A DNA stretch of 64,000 bases from Microbacterium ureisolvens (GCF_015278315.1 NZ_JADIJE010000002.1:1-64000); one strand, 5' to 3'; positions 8,198-18,076 are shown, numbered from the stretch's first letter. Numbers and translations: made by a program. Notes: generated from the sequence alone by a model not told the origin.

Positions 8198-9231
8198 GCA
8201 GCCCCTCGGTCGGGATCGTCGGGAACGACGTGCCCCGTCAGCTCGTGCTCGCCGCCGGCGCCGTTCCGCGGCGCCTCACCGGATCGTGGCTGGGGGCGAT
8301 TGACCCCGCCGCCGCACAGCTGCTGGGGGCGGCGGACGCGCCCGCCGCGCGGATCCTCGGCGAGCTGACCGCCGGGGCAGTCCAGTGCGACGCGCTCATC
8401 GTGTGCGCCGACAGCCAGGCGCACGTGCGCCTCTTCTACGTGCTCCGCGCGGTCGCGCCCCAGCTGCCGCTGCACCTCCTCGATCTGCCGCGCGCGGACT
8501 CGCTCGCCGCGCGCCGGTTCGGGCGCGTGCAGCTCGAGAGCCTCGTGGCCTTCCTCGCCGATGTGACCGGCCGTCCCACCGACGTCGGTGCGCTGGCGGC
8601 GGCGGCGCAGGCGGAGCGGCAACTGGGGCGTGCGATCGACCGCCTGCGCGACCGCCGCCGCAGCGTCCCGCCACGCTGTGACGGCACCCTGGCGCTCGAC
8701 GCGATGCTCTCGGCCGCCCAGCTTCCGCCGTCCGACGCGGTCGCGCGGATCGAGCAGGCGCAGGCGGACGTGCCGGCGTCGGCCACGCGCGTCCACGTCA
8801 CGGGATCGAATCACCCGGATGCCGCGTTCTACCGTGAGCTCGAGGAGCACGGGTACGTCGTGGTCAGCGAAGACCACGACACCGGCGACGGCGCGTGGCT
8901 CGGCGCCGCCGCCGACGGCGCCGACGTCGGAGAGGTGCTCGACGCGCTGCTCGATCAGCACTTCACCCGCGTCGGCGGTTCGCCCACAGCCTCGAGCGCC
9001 GCCCGCGCAGGTCTCACGCGCGACACGGTCGTGGAGAGCGCGGCGGACCTGGTCGTCGCAGCGATCCGCGACCTCGATGAGGCACCGGCCTGGGATGTCG
9101 CCGACCAGGCGGCGCTCCTCGCCGAGATGGGAGTCCCTTTCCGCGTGCGCACCCGCGTGGCTCCCGGCGGCGAGATCGAGGCCGCCCACGAGCTCGCCCG
9201 TCAACCGGCGGGGGAGGTGGTGTCGGCATGA
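8194..9231 (+). CDS. 2-hydroxyacyl-CoA dehydratase D-component-like protein, subunit 1
   Basis: A 345-residue protein starting with a GTG that overlaps the CoA-transferase stop. The N-terminal NDVPRQLVLAAGAVPRRLTG matches the PxELxxAaGavPvRl opening of the HgdB/FldC/BcrB family. DALIVCADSQAH stands where the family has a cysteine-containing CD motif, LLDLPR follows, and HGYVVVSEDHDTGDG matches the conserved vVgDDxctG region. Only three cysteines occur (about 65, 71 and 162), too few in family positions for a normal [4Fe-4S] site. I assign the fold with fair confidence, but not the radical dehydratase activity. Confidence 0.62.
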   Translation: MSSPSVGIVGNDVPRQLVLAAGAVPRRLTGSWLGAIDPAAAQLLGAADAPAARILGELTAGAVQCDALIVCADSQAHVRLFYVLRAVAPQLPLHLLDLPRADSLAARRFGRVQLESLVAFLADVTGRPTDVGALAAAAQAERQLGRAIDRLRDRRRSVPPRCDGTLALDAMLSAAQLPPSDAVARIEQAQADVPASATRVHVTGSNHPDAAFYRELEEHGYVVVSEDHDTGDGAWLGAAADGADVGEVLDALLDQHFTRVGGSPTASSAARAGLTRDTVVESAADLVVAAIRDLDEAPAWDVADQAALLAEMGVPFRVRTRVAPGGEIEAAHELARQPAGEVVSA

Positions 9232-10487
9232 GCACGCGAGCCGTCGCCGCCGAGCGGCTGCCGAGCGCCGCTGCGGCCACCGCCTACCAGCGCGAGTGGT
9301 TCGCCGGCCTGGCCGAGCGGGTCCGCGGCGGCGAGGCGCTCGCGCTGGCGAATGCCGACGCGCCGCACGAGGTCCTTCGTGCGCTGGACGTGCCGTACGT
9401 GGTCAATCAGTGGTGGTCGTCGATCATCTCGGCCAAGCGCGCGGGACCGGCGAGTCTTCGCGCCGTCGCCGCGGCAGGACTCCCCGACGACAGCCGCCAG
9501 TACGACGTGCTGCCGCTGGGCGCTCAGGACCTGCCCGAGGAGGAGGCACCCTGGGGTGGGCTGCCCGAGCCGCGCTTCGCCATCGCCGAGCGCGGGGGCG
9601 ACGTCACGCACAAGATCTTCGAGCAGTGGGGTCGCCGCTCCGGCACCGAGACCTTCCTGCTCTCGCGCACGGCGGCCGACCCGGCGCCGGCGGGCTGGTG
9701 GGACCTGGTCGCGCACCGGTGGGACGAGGTGTTCGGGGCAGCGCGCATCGACCTCCTCCAGGGCGAGATCGAGGATCTCATCGGCTGGCTCGAGACCCGG
9801 CTGGACCGGCGGCTGGACCGCGACCGCCTGACCGGGGTGATGGCACTGGCCAACGAGCAGGCGGAGTGGAACCGCCGCACCCGCGATCTGCTGGCCGCGG
9901 CACGACCTCTGCCCGTACCGGTCACCGACATCATCCCGAGCGTCATGGTGCCGCAGTGGCACCGGGGGACGCGCTGGGCGGTGGAGGCGGCACAGCGGCT
10001 GCACGACGACGTCGCCCGCCGGATCGACGACGGAGCGGCGGTCGCCCCGCGCGAGCGGCGCCGGCTGATGTGGATCGGGCGCGGGCTGTGGTCGGACCTC
10101 GACATGTACCGGTCCTTCCAGGAGGACTTCGACGCGGTGTTCGTCTGGTCGATGTACCTGGCCATCGCCGCTGACGGGTACGCGCGGTACGGCGACGATC
10201 CCGTTCGCACGCTGGCGGCGCGCTTCGTCGGCCTGACCGACCTGCTCTACGTGCCGCCGATGTCGTCGTCCTGGTACGTCAAGGAGGCCGTGTCCCACGG
10301 CGTCGACGGCGTCGTGCATCTCGTCGCCGACGACACGCCGGGCGGAGCCCTGATCTCGGCGGCACTCGAGGAACGCGGCATCCCGGTCCTCGAGATCCGC
10401 GGCAGCAACGCCGACAGCCGCGCGACGGCCTCGGTGCGCGAGCGCATCGCGACCTTCCTGCGCGACCGCGTGCCCGCGAGCGCGTGA
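9228..10487 (+). CDS. 2-hydroxyacyl-CoA dehydratase D-component-like protein, subunit 2 (cysteine-free)
   Basis: A 419-residue partner overlapping subunit 1 by ATGA. Its start resembles the other HgdB-family subunit: ALALANADAPHEVLRALDVP and YVVNQWWSSIISAKRAG, where the family has the GE-x-x-x-PhEl-x-A-x-d-iP block. MWIGRGLWSD and AALEERGIPVLEIRGSNAD match later family blocks, including the C-terminal iP-x-L-x-ie stretch. The protein contains no cysteine at all, so it cannot ligate an iron-sulfur cluster by thiolates. No ATP-dependent activator (HgdC/FldI) gene is present nearby. Function is unknown. Confidence 0.6.
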   Translation: MSTRAVAAERLPSAAAATAYQREWFAGLAERVRGGEALALANADAPHEVLRALDVPYVVNQWWSSIISAKRAGPASLRAVAAAGLPDDSRQYDVLPLGAQDLPEEEAPWGGLPEPRFAIAERGGDVTHKIFEQWGRRSGTETFLLSRTAADPAPAGWWDLVAHRWDEVFGAARIDLLQGEIEDLIGWLETRLDRRLDRDRLTGVMALANEQAEWNRRTRDLLAAARPLPVPVTDIIPSVMVPQWHRGTRWAVEAAQRLHDDVARRIDDGAAVAPRERRRLMWIGRGLWSDLDMYRSFQEDFDAVFVWSMYLAIAADGYARYGDDPVRTLAARFVGLTDLLYVPPMSSSWYVKEAVSHGVDGVVHLVADDTPGGALISAALEERGIPVLEIRGSNADSRATASVRERIATFLRDRVPASA

Positions 10488-10491
10488 TCAG

Positions 10492-11688
10492 GTGACCGCG
10501 GGCAGAGTCTTCCAGCCGTTCGCGAACGGCCGCTTCTCGCTCTACTTCACCGGCCAGGTCGTCTCGAACACCGGCACGTGGTTCCAGAACCTCGCCCTCT
10601 CGCTCGTGGTCCTGGACGCGACGGGAAGCGCCCGCGCCCTCAGCGGGGTGACGGTGGCGCAGTTCCTGCCGCTGCTGCTCCTCAGCGTCCCGGCCGGCCG
10701 GGTGGCGGACCGCGTGCGACCGCGCACCATTTTGCTGATCACCTCGCTGCTCTCGGCGGTGATCGTGGGCGGGCTGGCGCTCGTGACGCTCGTGCCGGAC
10801 GCCCCGGTCGGCGTGCTCTACGGGCTCGTCGCGGCGCTCGGCACCGTGCACACCTTCGACCGCGTCGCGGCTCAGGCGATCATCTTCGAGCTCGTCGGCC
10901 CGGGTGAGCTCAGCCGGGCGGTGTCGCTGAGCACCATCGCGCTCGCCTCCGCCCGGTCGATCGGTCCGGGGCTCGCCGGCGTCGCCTTCCAGGGGCTGGG
11001 TGCCACGGCATGCATGCTCATCAACGCGCTGTCGTTCGTCCTCGTGTTCGTGTCGATCGCCCTCATCCGCCCGTCCGCGCTGCACCCGCGCGAGGTCCGC
11101 GACCGGAGGGCCGGTGACGACGGGTTCCGGGTGCGCGAGGATCGCCCCCTCGTCACGCTGCTCGTCGTCAACGCCGTCGTGGCGCTGCTGGCCCTCAACC
11201 TGATGCTGGTGCTCACCTCGACCGTGGCGCTGACCTTCGACGGCGACGCCGCTGCGGTCGGCTTCGTGCACACCCTCAACGCGGTCGGCGCGATCCTCGG
11301 CGGCATCCTGGCCGCGTCTCGGACCAAGGTGGCAGTGCGCTCGCTCACCGCCGCCTGCGCGGGGCTCGGACTCGCACTGCTGGCCAACGCCGCGGCACCG
11401 ATGCTGCCCGTCTTCCTCGCCCTCGGACCCTTGCTCGGCCTCGGCGTGGGGTATTACCAGGGCATCCTCAACGCGGCGGCGCAGGTCAGCGTGCCGCCAC
11501 AGCACATCGGGCGCACCATGTCGCTCGTGACACTCGGCAACTACGGCATGGTGCCGTTCGGGGCGCTCCTGATGGGCTGGGTGATCGACGAGGCCGGCGG
11601 GCGCGCTGCGCTGGCGATCGGCGGCACGGCGGCTCTCGCCTGCTCGGCGTTCGTCGTCCTGCGGCTCGGCAGCGGCCGGAAGATGTAG
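10492..11688 (+). CDS. MFS transporter (EntS-like exporter family)
   Basis: A 398-residue membrane protein with about 12 hydrophobic segments. It opens FSLYFTGQVVSNTGTWFQNL, characteristic of the MFS_3 group that includes EntS, and has the loop motif PAGRVADRVRPR. The GTG start lies four bases after the preceding stop, so it is the last gene of the importer/CoA operon. It may export a product or toxic intermediate of that pathway; the substrate is not evident. Confidence 0.82.
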   Translation: MTAGRVFQPFANGRFSLYFTGQVVSNTGTWFQNLALSLVVLDATGSARALSGVTVAQFLPLLLLSVPAGRVADRVRPRTILLITSLLSAVIVGGLALVTLVPDAPVGVLYGLVAALGTVHTFDRVAAQAIIFELVGPGELSRAVSLSTIALASARSIGPGLAGVAFQGLGATACMLINALSFVLVFVSIALIRPSALHPREVRDRRAGDDGFRVREDRPLVTLLVVNAVVALLALNLMLVLTSTVALTFDGDAAAVGFVHTLNAVGAILGGILAASRTKVAVRSLTAACAGLGLALLANAAAPMLPVFLALGPLLGLGVGYYQGILNAAAQVSVPPQHIGRTMSLVTLGNYGMVPFGALLMGWVIDEAGGRAALAIGGTAALACSAFVVLRLGSGRKM

Positions 11689-11712
11689 GGCCCGCCAGGG
11701 GTCCCGGGGCGC

Positions 11713-12249
11713 TCAGGCGGGCGTCATGCCGGCGCCGTTGCTCGGCCGGCGTCGCCGGGCGACCGCTTCGGCCTCGGCATCCTTGTCCCCGAAGTAGCCG
11801 CCCGCGAGCACGTCGGCGGCGTGCTCGAGGATCTCCGCCAGCGAATCGCCGAGTTCGGGTCCGATCGCCTCGGCGAGGCGCTCCTCACGCTCCCGGATCT
11901 CGCGCTCGCAATCCGCCAGCCTGGCCCAGCCGGCCTCGCTCAGCCGCACCAGCCTCACCCGCCGATTGGTCGGGTGCTCCACGCGCTCGATGAGTTCCGC
12001 CGCGAGCAGTTCGCCCGACACCACGTGGGCGGCCTGCGAGCTCACGAACGTGCGACGGGCGACCTGGGCGTTCGAGAGGGGCACGCCCTCCCCGAGCACC
12101 TGCAGGATCAGCAGCTGGGGGAGGGTGATGCCGTACGCCAGCGCGCTGTTCTCGGCCGCGCGGTTGAGGGCCCGCGCGAGCCGGTAGGCCGTGTAGTTGA
12201 GCCGATCGGTCGCAGGGGTTCCGCGTGGGTCTCGACTGGTGTCCGGCAC
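11713..12249 (-). CDS. MarR-family transcriptional regulator
   Basis: A 178-residue winged-helix regulator: LNRAAENSALAYGITLPQLL, LSNAQVARRTFVSSQAAHVV and VEHPTNRRVRLVRLSEAG are the dimer helix, recognition helix and wing. The start is a GTG six bases downstream of TAGGCT (12256-12261 on the complement), so the transcript is probably leaderless. It is convergent with the preceding MFS gene. It is a candidate regulator of that operon, whose promoter dyad at 3107 is MarR-like, but the link is not shown. Confidence 0.85.
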   Translation of the reverse strand: MPDTSRDPRGTPATDRLNYTAYRLARALNRAAENSALAYGITLPQLLILQVLGEGVPLSNAQVARRTFVSSQAAHVVSGELLAAELIERVEHPTNRRVRLVRLSEAGWARLADCEREIREREERLAEAIGPELGDSLAEILEHAADVLAGGYFGDKDAEAEAVARRRRPSNGAGMTPA

Positions 12250-12342
12250 GTCTTCAGCCTAGAACCGTCGCGGAGCTCCGCCGGTCCGGGCGCGACGAGC
12301 CCGGGCGCCGGCGATCGCGCGCTGAAGAGAGCCCGCAGACGT

Positions 12343-12380
12343 GGAGAGGGTGGGCCCCGCCTGACGGGGCCCACCCTCTT
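12343..12380 (-). terminator. terminator downstream of the tannase-like gene
   Basis: GAGAGGGTGGGCCCCG and CGGGGCCCACCCTCTT form a long perfect stem around a short loop. It lies just after the esterase stop codon on the minus strand, before the MarR gene. The stem could work in both directions. Confidence 0.85.
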
Positions 12381-12400
12381 CGATCCGATCCGATCCGATC
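12381..12400. repeat. CGATC pentamer tandem repeat
   Basis: Four perfect head-to-tail copies of CGATC lie between the esterase stop codon and its terminator. Such a run is prone to copy-number change. Confidence 0.8.
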
Positions 12401-12405
12401 CGGGA

Positions 12406-14193
12406 TCAGCGCTTGCCGTAGGCCAGGCCCGGGTGCGGGTCCTCGCAGGCGAAGCTCGCCGCGTTCTCGGGGTCTCCCGAGATGTACTGCGCGACCTGCG
12501 GATACACGCAGAGCGGACGCGAGCGGGTCGGCGACCAGTCGGCCGGCACCTCGGGGTTCGCCGGGTTGACCGAGGCGACGAGCTGGGCGGGCGCCGTGCC
12601 CTGCTCGACCCACGCGACGAGGGCGGCGAGGCCGGCGTGCTGGTCGGTGGCGGGGCCCCCGGCGACGTGTCCCATGCCGGGGACCTCGAAGTAGCGCGCG
12701 AACGCCTCGGCGTCGCCGCGGTAGTTGCGGTCGAGCTCGTCGAACCACGCGGCCGTGTCGTCCGGAGAGAACACGCCGTCCGACGCGCCGTGCATGACGA
12801 TCATCTTCGCGCCGCGCTCGCGCAGCGTGTCGAGGTGCGTCGGGTCGGGCGGCGTCATGAACGACATCGAGCTCTCGGTGTAGATGCCGGAGGTGGCGTA
12901 GATCTTCTCCGCCTCGGTGTCGACGTCGAAGCCCAGCGCGTAGCCCTGCAGATCCGCGAGGATGCCGGGGTCCTCGGGCGGCGTCATGAAGATGAAGCCG
13001 ACCGCCGGTGCGTCCCGCGTGTACGGTGAGCCGAACTTCCAGCCCGCCCATCCGGCCTGGGTGAGACCCGGGTCGAACGGGAACGAGGAGTAGATCTCCT
13101 TGTTGTTGCTGGTCCGGGCGCCGGCGAAGACCTCCTCGATCACGGCCTGCTGCTCCTTCGTCAGGCACGTGCCGTCGCGGTCGCCGTCGCACCGCGGCAC
13201 GTCGCGCTTGACCGAGAAGGCCCGCTGGCAGATCGTGCTGTCCTGCACCATGCCGTCGACGAGACCGTCGAGGCCGTCGCAGCGTGTGAGGATGGCGTTC
13301 GCGACGAGCGTGCGCTCCTGCGGGGTGAACGCCGTGTTGAGGTCGGCCGTGTTCGTGGCGACGCGGGCCCACTGCTGGGCCTGCCACAGCTGCGCGACGG
13401 CCGCCTGCGGCAGGTTGAAGCCCGGGGCGATGGCGAGGAACCCGTCGTACTGGTCGGCGTAGCGCGCGGCGGCGACCATCGTGTGGCGGCCGCCGTTGGA
13501 CCCGCCGGTGATGTACGAGCGGTCGGGCGCGCGGTCGTAGGCCGCCGTGATGAGCGCCTCGGCCATCGGGGTGAGCGTGCCCACGGCCTGGTAGCCGTAG
13601 TCCAGGCGCGCCTGCGGCTCGCGGCCGAACAGCGGGTTCTGCGCGCCGCTGTGGCCGGCGTCGGAGCTCAGCACCGCGAAGCCCATCTGCAGTCCGCTCT
13701 CGCCGCCGCGCGTGAGGCCGAGGGCGGGGGTCACCGAGCCGTCGAGCCCGCCGTTCCCCTGGTACAGGTACCGGCCGGCCCAAGCCACCGGGAGCCGCAT
13801 CTCGAACCCGATCGCGTAGGTCTGGCCGTCGAACGCGCTGACGCGCTCGTTCATGGTGCCGCGCACGAGGCAGTGCTCGCCGATCGGCTGGCCCCCGTTG
13901 CTGACGGTGCCCGCCGCGACGCGCGACACCGAGGCGATCTTGGTGGCAGGGTAAGCGAAGCCGGTGAGGGTCTCGCACTCCTGCAGCGTGCCCGGCTGTG
14001 CGGCCGACAGCTGGGGGAGCGGGTCCCGGCCGCCGGGAGGAGCGGCAGAGGCGGGGCCGGCGAGGCCGGCCGTGAGGAGGACGGATGCCGCGACCGCCGC
14101 CATCGTCGTCGAGAGTGTTCTGCGCCGCCTCCGGCCGGCGGCCGGTTCGCCGCGTGGAATGCCCTGGGGTGATCCGTAGAAGAAGCGTGACAT
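12406..14193 (-). CDS. secreted tannase/feruloyl esterase-family hydrolase
   Basis: A 595-residue exported alpha/beta hydrolase. RRRRRTLSTTM followed by a hydrophobic run and ASAAPP makes a Tat-like signal peptide. The nucleophile is in TGGSNGGR (Ser about 232), the acid in MHGASDGVF and the histidine in PGMGHVAGG. The calcium-loop-like CDGLDGLVDGM is present. In fungal feruloyl esterases and tannases a disulfide joins cysteines beside Ser and His (CS-D-HC); both are replaced here (G-S, H-V). The likely substrate is an ester of ferulate, gallate or a related phenolic, which fits the aromatic genes nearby. GGAAGAGG precedes the chosen start. Confidence 0.82.
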   Translation of the reverse strand: MSRFFYGSPQGIPRGEPAAGRRRRRTLSTTMAAVAASVLLTAGLAGPASAAPPGGRDPLPQLSAAQPGTLQECETLTGFAYPATKIASVSRVAAGTVSNGGQPIGEHCLVRGTMNERVSAFDGQTYAIGFEMRLPVAWAGRYLYQGNGGLDGSVTPALGLTRGGESGLQMGFAVLSSDAGHSGAQNPLFGREPQARLDYGYQAVGTLTPMAEALITAAYDRAPDRSYITGGSNGGRHTMVAAARYADQYDGFLAIAPGFNLPQAAVAQLWQAQQWARVATNTADLNTAFTPQERTLVANAILTRCDGLDGLVDGMVQDSTICQRAFSVKRDVPRCDGDRDGTCLTKEQQAVIEEVFAGARTSNNKEIYSSFPFDPGLTQAGWAGWKFGSPYTRDAPAVGFIFMTPPEDPGILADLQGYALGFDVDTEAEKIYATSGIYTESSMSFMTPPDPTHLDTLRERGAKMIVMHGASDGVFSPDDTAAWFDELDRNYRGDAEAFARYFEVPGMGHVAGGPATDQHAGLAALVAWVEQGTAPAQLVASVNPANPEVPADWSPTRSRPLCVYPQVAQYISGDPENAASFACEDPHPGLAYGKR

Positions 14194-14276
14194 GGGGGTC
14201 CTCTTCCGGTTCCGGTCCGCGAGGTCGTTCTCGCCGGACGATTCGGGCGCACGGCGTCGTTGCCGAGCGTTCTGAC

Positions 14277-14307
14277 AAGCTACGTAAACTAGTTGCACAT
14301 TGCAACT
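14277..14307 (-). promoter_or_regulatory. esterase promoter with MarR-type operator
   Basis: On the minus strand TTGCAA (14305-14300), a 17-base spacer and TAGCTT (14282-14277) form a promoter for the esterase. The palindrome AGTTGCA-CAT-TGCAACT (14291-14307, perfect 7-bp arms) covers the -35 and half the spacer. A divergent MarR gene starts 47 bases away. Repression of the esterase by that protein, relieved by a phenolic ligand, is inferred. Confidence 0.65.
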
Positions 14308-14353
14308 GTTTTCTCAGTGACCGGGTACCGCCGGGGCTAGACTGCGGAGCGGC

Positions 14354-14839
14354 ATGGCCGGGAACGGAACGGGGATTCGCTTGGCAGAGGCGAGCAGTCA
14401 GCGCGCGGCGGGACGCCTCGGCGACAACCCCGGCTTCCTCGCGGCCCGCTTCACCTCCCTCGCCGCCACCGTGTCGAACCGGGCACTCGCCCCGTTCGGA
14501 CTGCGTGCGCGCAGCTATTCGCTCGTCGAGCTCGCCGCGTCGTCGGGCGGCATGTCGCAGCGCGACATCGGACAGATCCTGTGCCTCGACAAGGCGCACG
14601 TCGTGCGTCTGGTGGACCAGGTCGTGGCCGGCGGGCTGGTGGTGCGCACCAGGGATCCCCACGACGGCCGTGCGTGGCTGATCCGCGTCACTCCCGAGGG
14701 CGCGTCGGTCGCCGAGGCGGCCGGCCGGGCGCTCGACGAGGCCTATGCCCGCATGCTCGGCTCACTCGGCGACGACGAGCTCGACACCGCGATGACCTCC
14801 CTGCGCCGGCTGGCCTTCGGCCTCGACGCCGAGGCCTGA
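14354..14839 (+). CDS. MarR-family regulator, probable repressor of the esterase
   Basis: A 161-residue MarR protein: NRALAPFGLRARSYSLVELA, MSQRDIGQILCLDKAHVVRL and TRDPHDGRAWLIRVTPEG give dimer helix, recognition helix and wing. It is divergent from the tannase-like gene and closely resembles the MarR protein at 28574 (shared blocks include the RARSYS/KARSYS segment). TAGACT lies ten bases before ATG, so the leader would be only a few bases. This subfamily often responds to aromatic acids; the ligand here is inferred. Confidence 0.85.
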   Translation: MAGNGTGIRLAEASSQRAAGRLGDNPGFLAARFTSLAATVSNRALAPFGLRARSYSLVELAASSGGMSQRDIGQILCLDKAHVVRLVDQVVAGGLVVRTRDPHDGRAWLIRVTPEGASVAEAAGRALDEAYARMLGSLGDDELDTAMTSLRRLAFGLDAEA

Positions 14840-14861
14840 CCGCGCGCCCACCGGGGTGAGG

Positions 14862-15470
14862 TCAGGTGCCGGTCGCCGAGGTCACGGCGACGCCGTCGAG
14901 CCGGTCCACGAGGTCCAGGCCCCGGCGGGCCCAGGCGATCTCGCCCTGGGCGCGCTCCACCAGACCCTCGTAGGCGAAGCGCTTGTAGGCGATGGTGCGC
15001 TCGCGATCGGCGTCCGCCGTCACCGCGAGGCGACGCACGAGCATCGGGTTGGCGACGGCGTCGATGCGCTCCAGCTCACCCTCCCACTGTGCGAGCTCGC
15101 CCTCCCACTGCGCGATGTGGCGCTCGAGGAAGGTCCGGGCGGCCTCGGGCGTCGCCGCCTCCAGGTAGGCGGCGCGCAGGTGTGCGGGGTCGCGCACGCG
15201 CTGATAGTCCAGCGGAGACCCCATCCAGTCGAGGAACGCCCGGTTTCCGGCATCCGTCACGTGGTACATCCGGCGCGTGCCGCGCTCGCCGCGGGCCTGC
15301 TCCTCGCCCTCGATGAGCCCCTGCTCCTCCATCTTCCGCAGCTCGGGGTAGATCTGCGAGTCGGGGGCATGCCACACGTGTCCCACGGACTGGTGGAACT
15401 GCTTCTGCAGGTCGTACCCCGACAGCGGGCCGACGCGCAGGATCGCCAGCAGTGCGTAACGCAGACTCAT
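14862..15470 (-). CDS. PadR-family transcriptional regulator
   Basis: A 202-residue regulator with the N-terminal PadR winged helix (MSLRYALLAILRVGPLSGYD, LQKQFHQSVGHVWHAPDSQI, YPELRKMEEQGLI, GTRRMYHVTDAG). A helical C-terminal domain contains the repeat QWEGELAQWEGELERI. GAGGAGAG precedes the chosen ATG. It lies downstream of, and in the same direction as, the O-demethylase gene. PadR was named for phenolic acid control, so a role in aromatic metabolism is plausible but unproved. Confidence 0.87.
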   Translation of the reverse strand: MSLRYALLAILRVGPLSGYDLQKQFHQSVGHVWHAPDSQIYPELRKMEEQGLIEGEEQARGERGTRRMYHVTDAGNRAFLDWMGSPLDYQRVRDPAHLRAAYLEAATPEAARTFLERHIAQWEGELAQWEGELERIDAVANPMLVRRLAVTADADRERTIAYKRFAYEGLVERAQGEIAWARRGLDLVDRLDGVAVTSATGT

Positions 15471-15524
15471 CGAACGCTCTCCTCTCTCGCCCGAGGGTAG
15501 CGGCCCGCACATCCCCGACCGCGG

Positions 15525-15669
15525 CGACGGCCCGACGCCCGGGTGTCACGACATGCGGCTTCGGTGGAGAAGCTGCCCCACTTCGTGCCGCCCGAACCCG
15601 ACAGCCCGGCGCTCGGGTGTCACGACACGCGGCCTCGGTGGTGCTGATGCCGCGTGTCGTGCCACCCGG
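15525..15669. repeat. 43-bp direct repeat plus an inverted partial copy
   Basis: Copies at 15525-15567 and 15599-15641 share CGAC-GCCCG-CG, CGGGTGTCACGACA and GCGGC-TCGGTGG. An inverted copy of the core, CCGCGTGTCGTGCCACCCGG, follows at 15650-15669. It occupies the 243-base gap between the demethylase stop and the PadR start; I see no gene here. Confidence 0.7.
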
Positions 15670-15713
15670 ACGACAGGAGTGAGGGCGCGCCGGGCGCGAT
15701 CACCCGCGAAATG

Positions 15714-17138
<1,425 letters not shown>

Positions 17139-17163
17139 TCATGGGATTTCGGTCGGGTGATGA

Positions 17164-17188
17164 CGGATGCCGCGGCCCGCGGCATCCG
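17164..17188. repeat. GGATGCC-type palindromic hairpin between purU and ligM
   Basis: CGGATGCCGCGG (17164-17175) and CCGCGGCATCCG (17177-17188) are perfect arms around one base. It sits inside the minus-strand operon between the purU stop and the ligM start. It may weaken read-through or stabilise mRNA ends. The same hairpin recurs at 20321, 29120, 33818, 38149, 39707 and 45997. Confidence 0.75.
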
Positions 17189-17200
17189 CTCTCTGTCGGG

Positions 17201-18076
17201 TCAGGTGAAGACGATGGTGTGGTTGCCGTGCCGGATGACGCGGTCCTGCGCGTGCCACTGCACGGCGCGGGAGAGCACGGCGCGCTCGACGTACGCGCCG
17301 CGGGCCTGCAGGTCGCCGGCGGTCATCGCGTGCGTGACGCGCGCCACGTCCTGCTCGATGATCGGGCCCTCGTCGAGGTCTTCGGTGACGTAGTGACTGG
17401 TCGCCCCGATGAGCTTCACGCCGCGCTCCTTCGCCTTGCGGTAGGGCGCCGCACCGATGAAGGCGGGGAGGAACGAGTGGTGGATGTTGATCACCGGCAC
17501 CCCCACGTCGTCGAGGAACGAGTCGGAGAGGATCTGCATGTAGCGGGCGAGGACGACGAAGTCGACGTTGTCCTTGAGCAGCTCGACGATCTTCGCCTCG
17601 GCGGCGGACTTGTCAGGCCCCTGCGAGGGGACGTGGAAGAACGGGATGCCGAAGCTGCGGACGTCCTCGGCGGTGTTGGTGTGATTGGAGATCACCATCG
17701 GGATGGTCACCGGCAGCTCGCCGCGGCGGTGGCGCCACAAGAGCTCGAGCAGGCAGTGGTCGCTGGTGGAGACGAGGATCGCCATGCGCTTGGGGATGGA
17801 CTGGTCGGTCAGGCGCCACTCCATGCCGAGCGGGCTCAGCGTCTCGTCCAGGTCGGCCTCGATCTCGGGGAGCGCTGCCTGCAGATCGGGCCGGTGGAAG
17901 ACCACGCGCTGGAAGAACTCACCGCCCTCGGGGTTGTCGGAGTACTGGTCGAGGGTGACGATGTTGCCGCCCACGCGGGTGACGAGCGCGGTCACTGCCG
18001 CGACGATGCCCGGCCGGTCGGGGCCGTGCACGATGAGGCAGGCGTGGTCGCGCAGCGCTTCGAGGTGCGCCGTCAT
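17201..18076 (-). CDS. purU: formyltetrahydrofolate deformylase (copy 1)
   Basis: A 291-residue PurU. The N-terminal ACT domain (HACLIVHGPDRPGIVAAVTA, GGNIVTLDQYSD) is followed by a formyltransferase-fold catalytic domain with the signature blocks VISNHTNTAEDVR, NIHHSFLPAFIGA and SHYVTEDLDEGPIIEQD. It hydrolyses 10-formyl-THF to formate and THF. It overlaps metF by four bases (ATGA) and precedes ligM, so here it probably regenerates THF during O-demethylation rather than serving purine synthesis. A second copy lies at 42234. Confidence 0.92.
   Translation of the reverse strand: MTAHLEALRDHACLIVHGPDRPGIVAAVTALVTRVGGNIVTLDQYSDNPEGGEFFQRVVFHRPDLQAALPEIEADLDETLSPLGMEWRLTDQSIPKRMAILVSTSDHCLLELLWRHRRGELPVTIPMVISNHTNTAEDVRSFGIPFFHVPSQGPDKSAAEAKIVELLKDNVDFVVLARYMQILSDSFLDDVGVPVINIHHSFLPAFIGAAPYRKAKERGVKLIGATSHYVTEDLDEGPIIEQDVARVTHAMTAGDLQARGAYVERAVLSRAVQWHAQDRVIRHGNHTIVFT

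Noticed and set aside
8194-10487. Calling the pair a functional oxygen-sensitive phenyllactyl- or hydroxyglutaryl-CoA dehydratase
   Set aside because: The cluster-binding cysteines and the activator gene are missing, so only family resemblance is claimed.
12254-14662. 800-codon minus-strand frame overlapping the esterase in another phase
   Set aside because: The esterase frame has signal peptide, catalytic motifs, promoter and terminator; the overlapping frame has none and is biased in composition.
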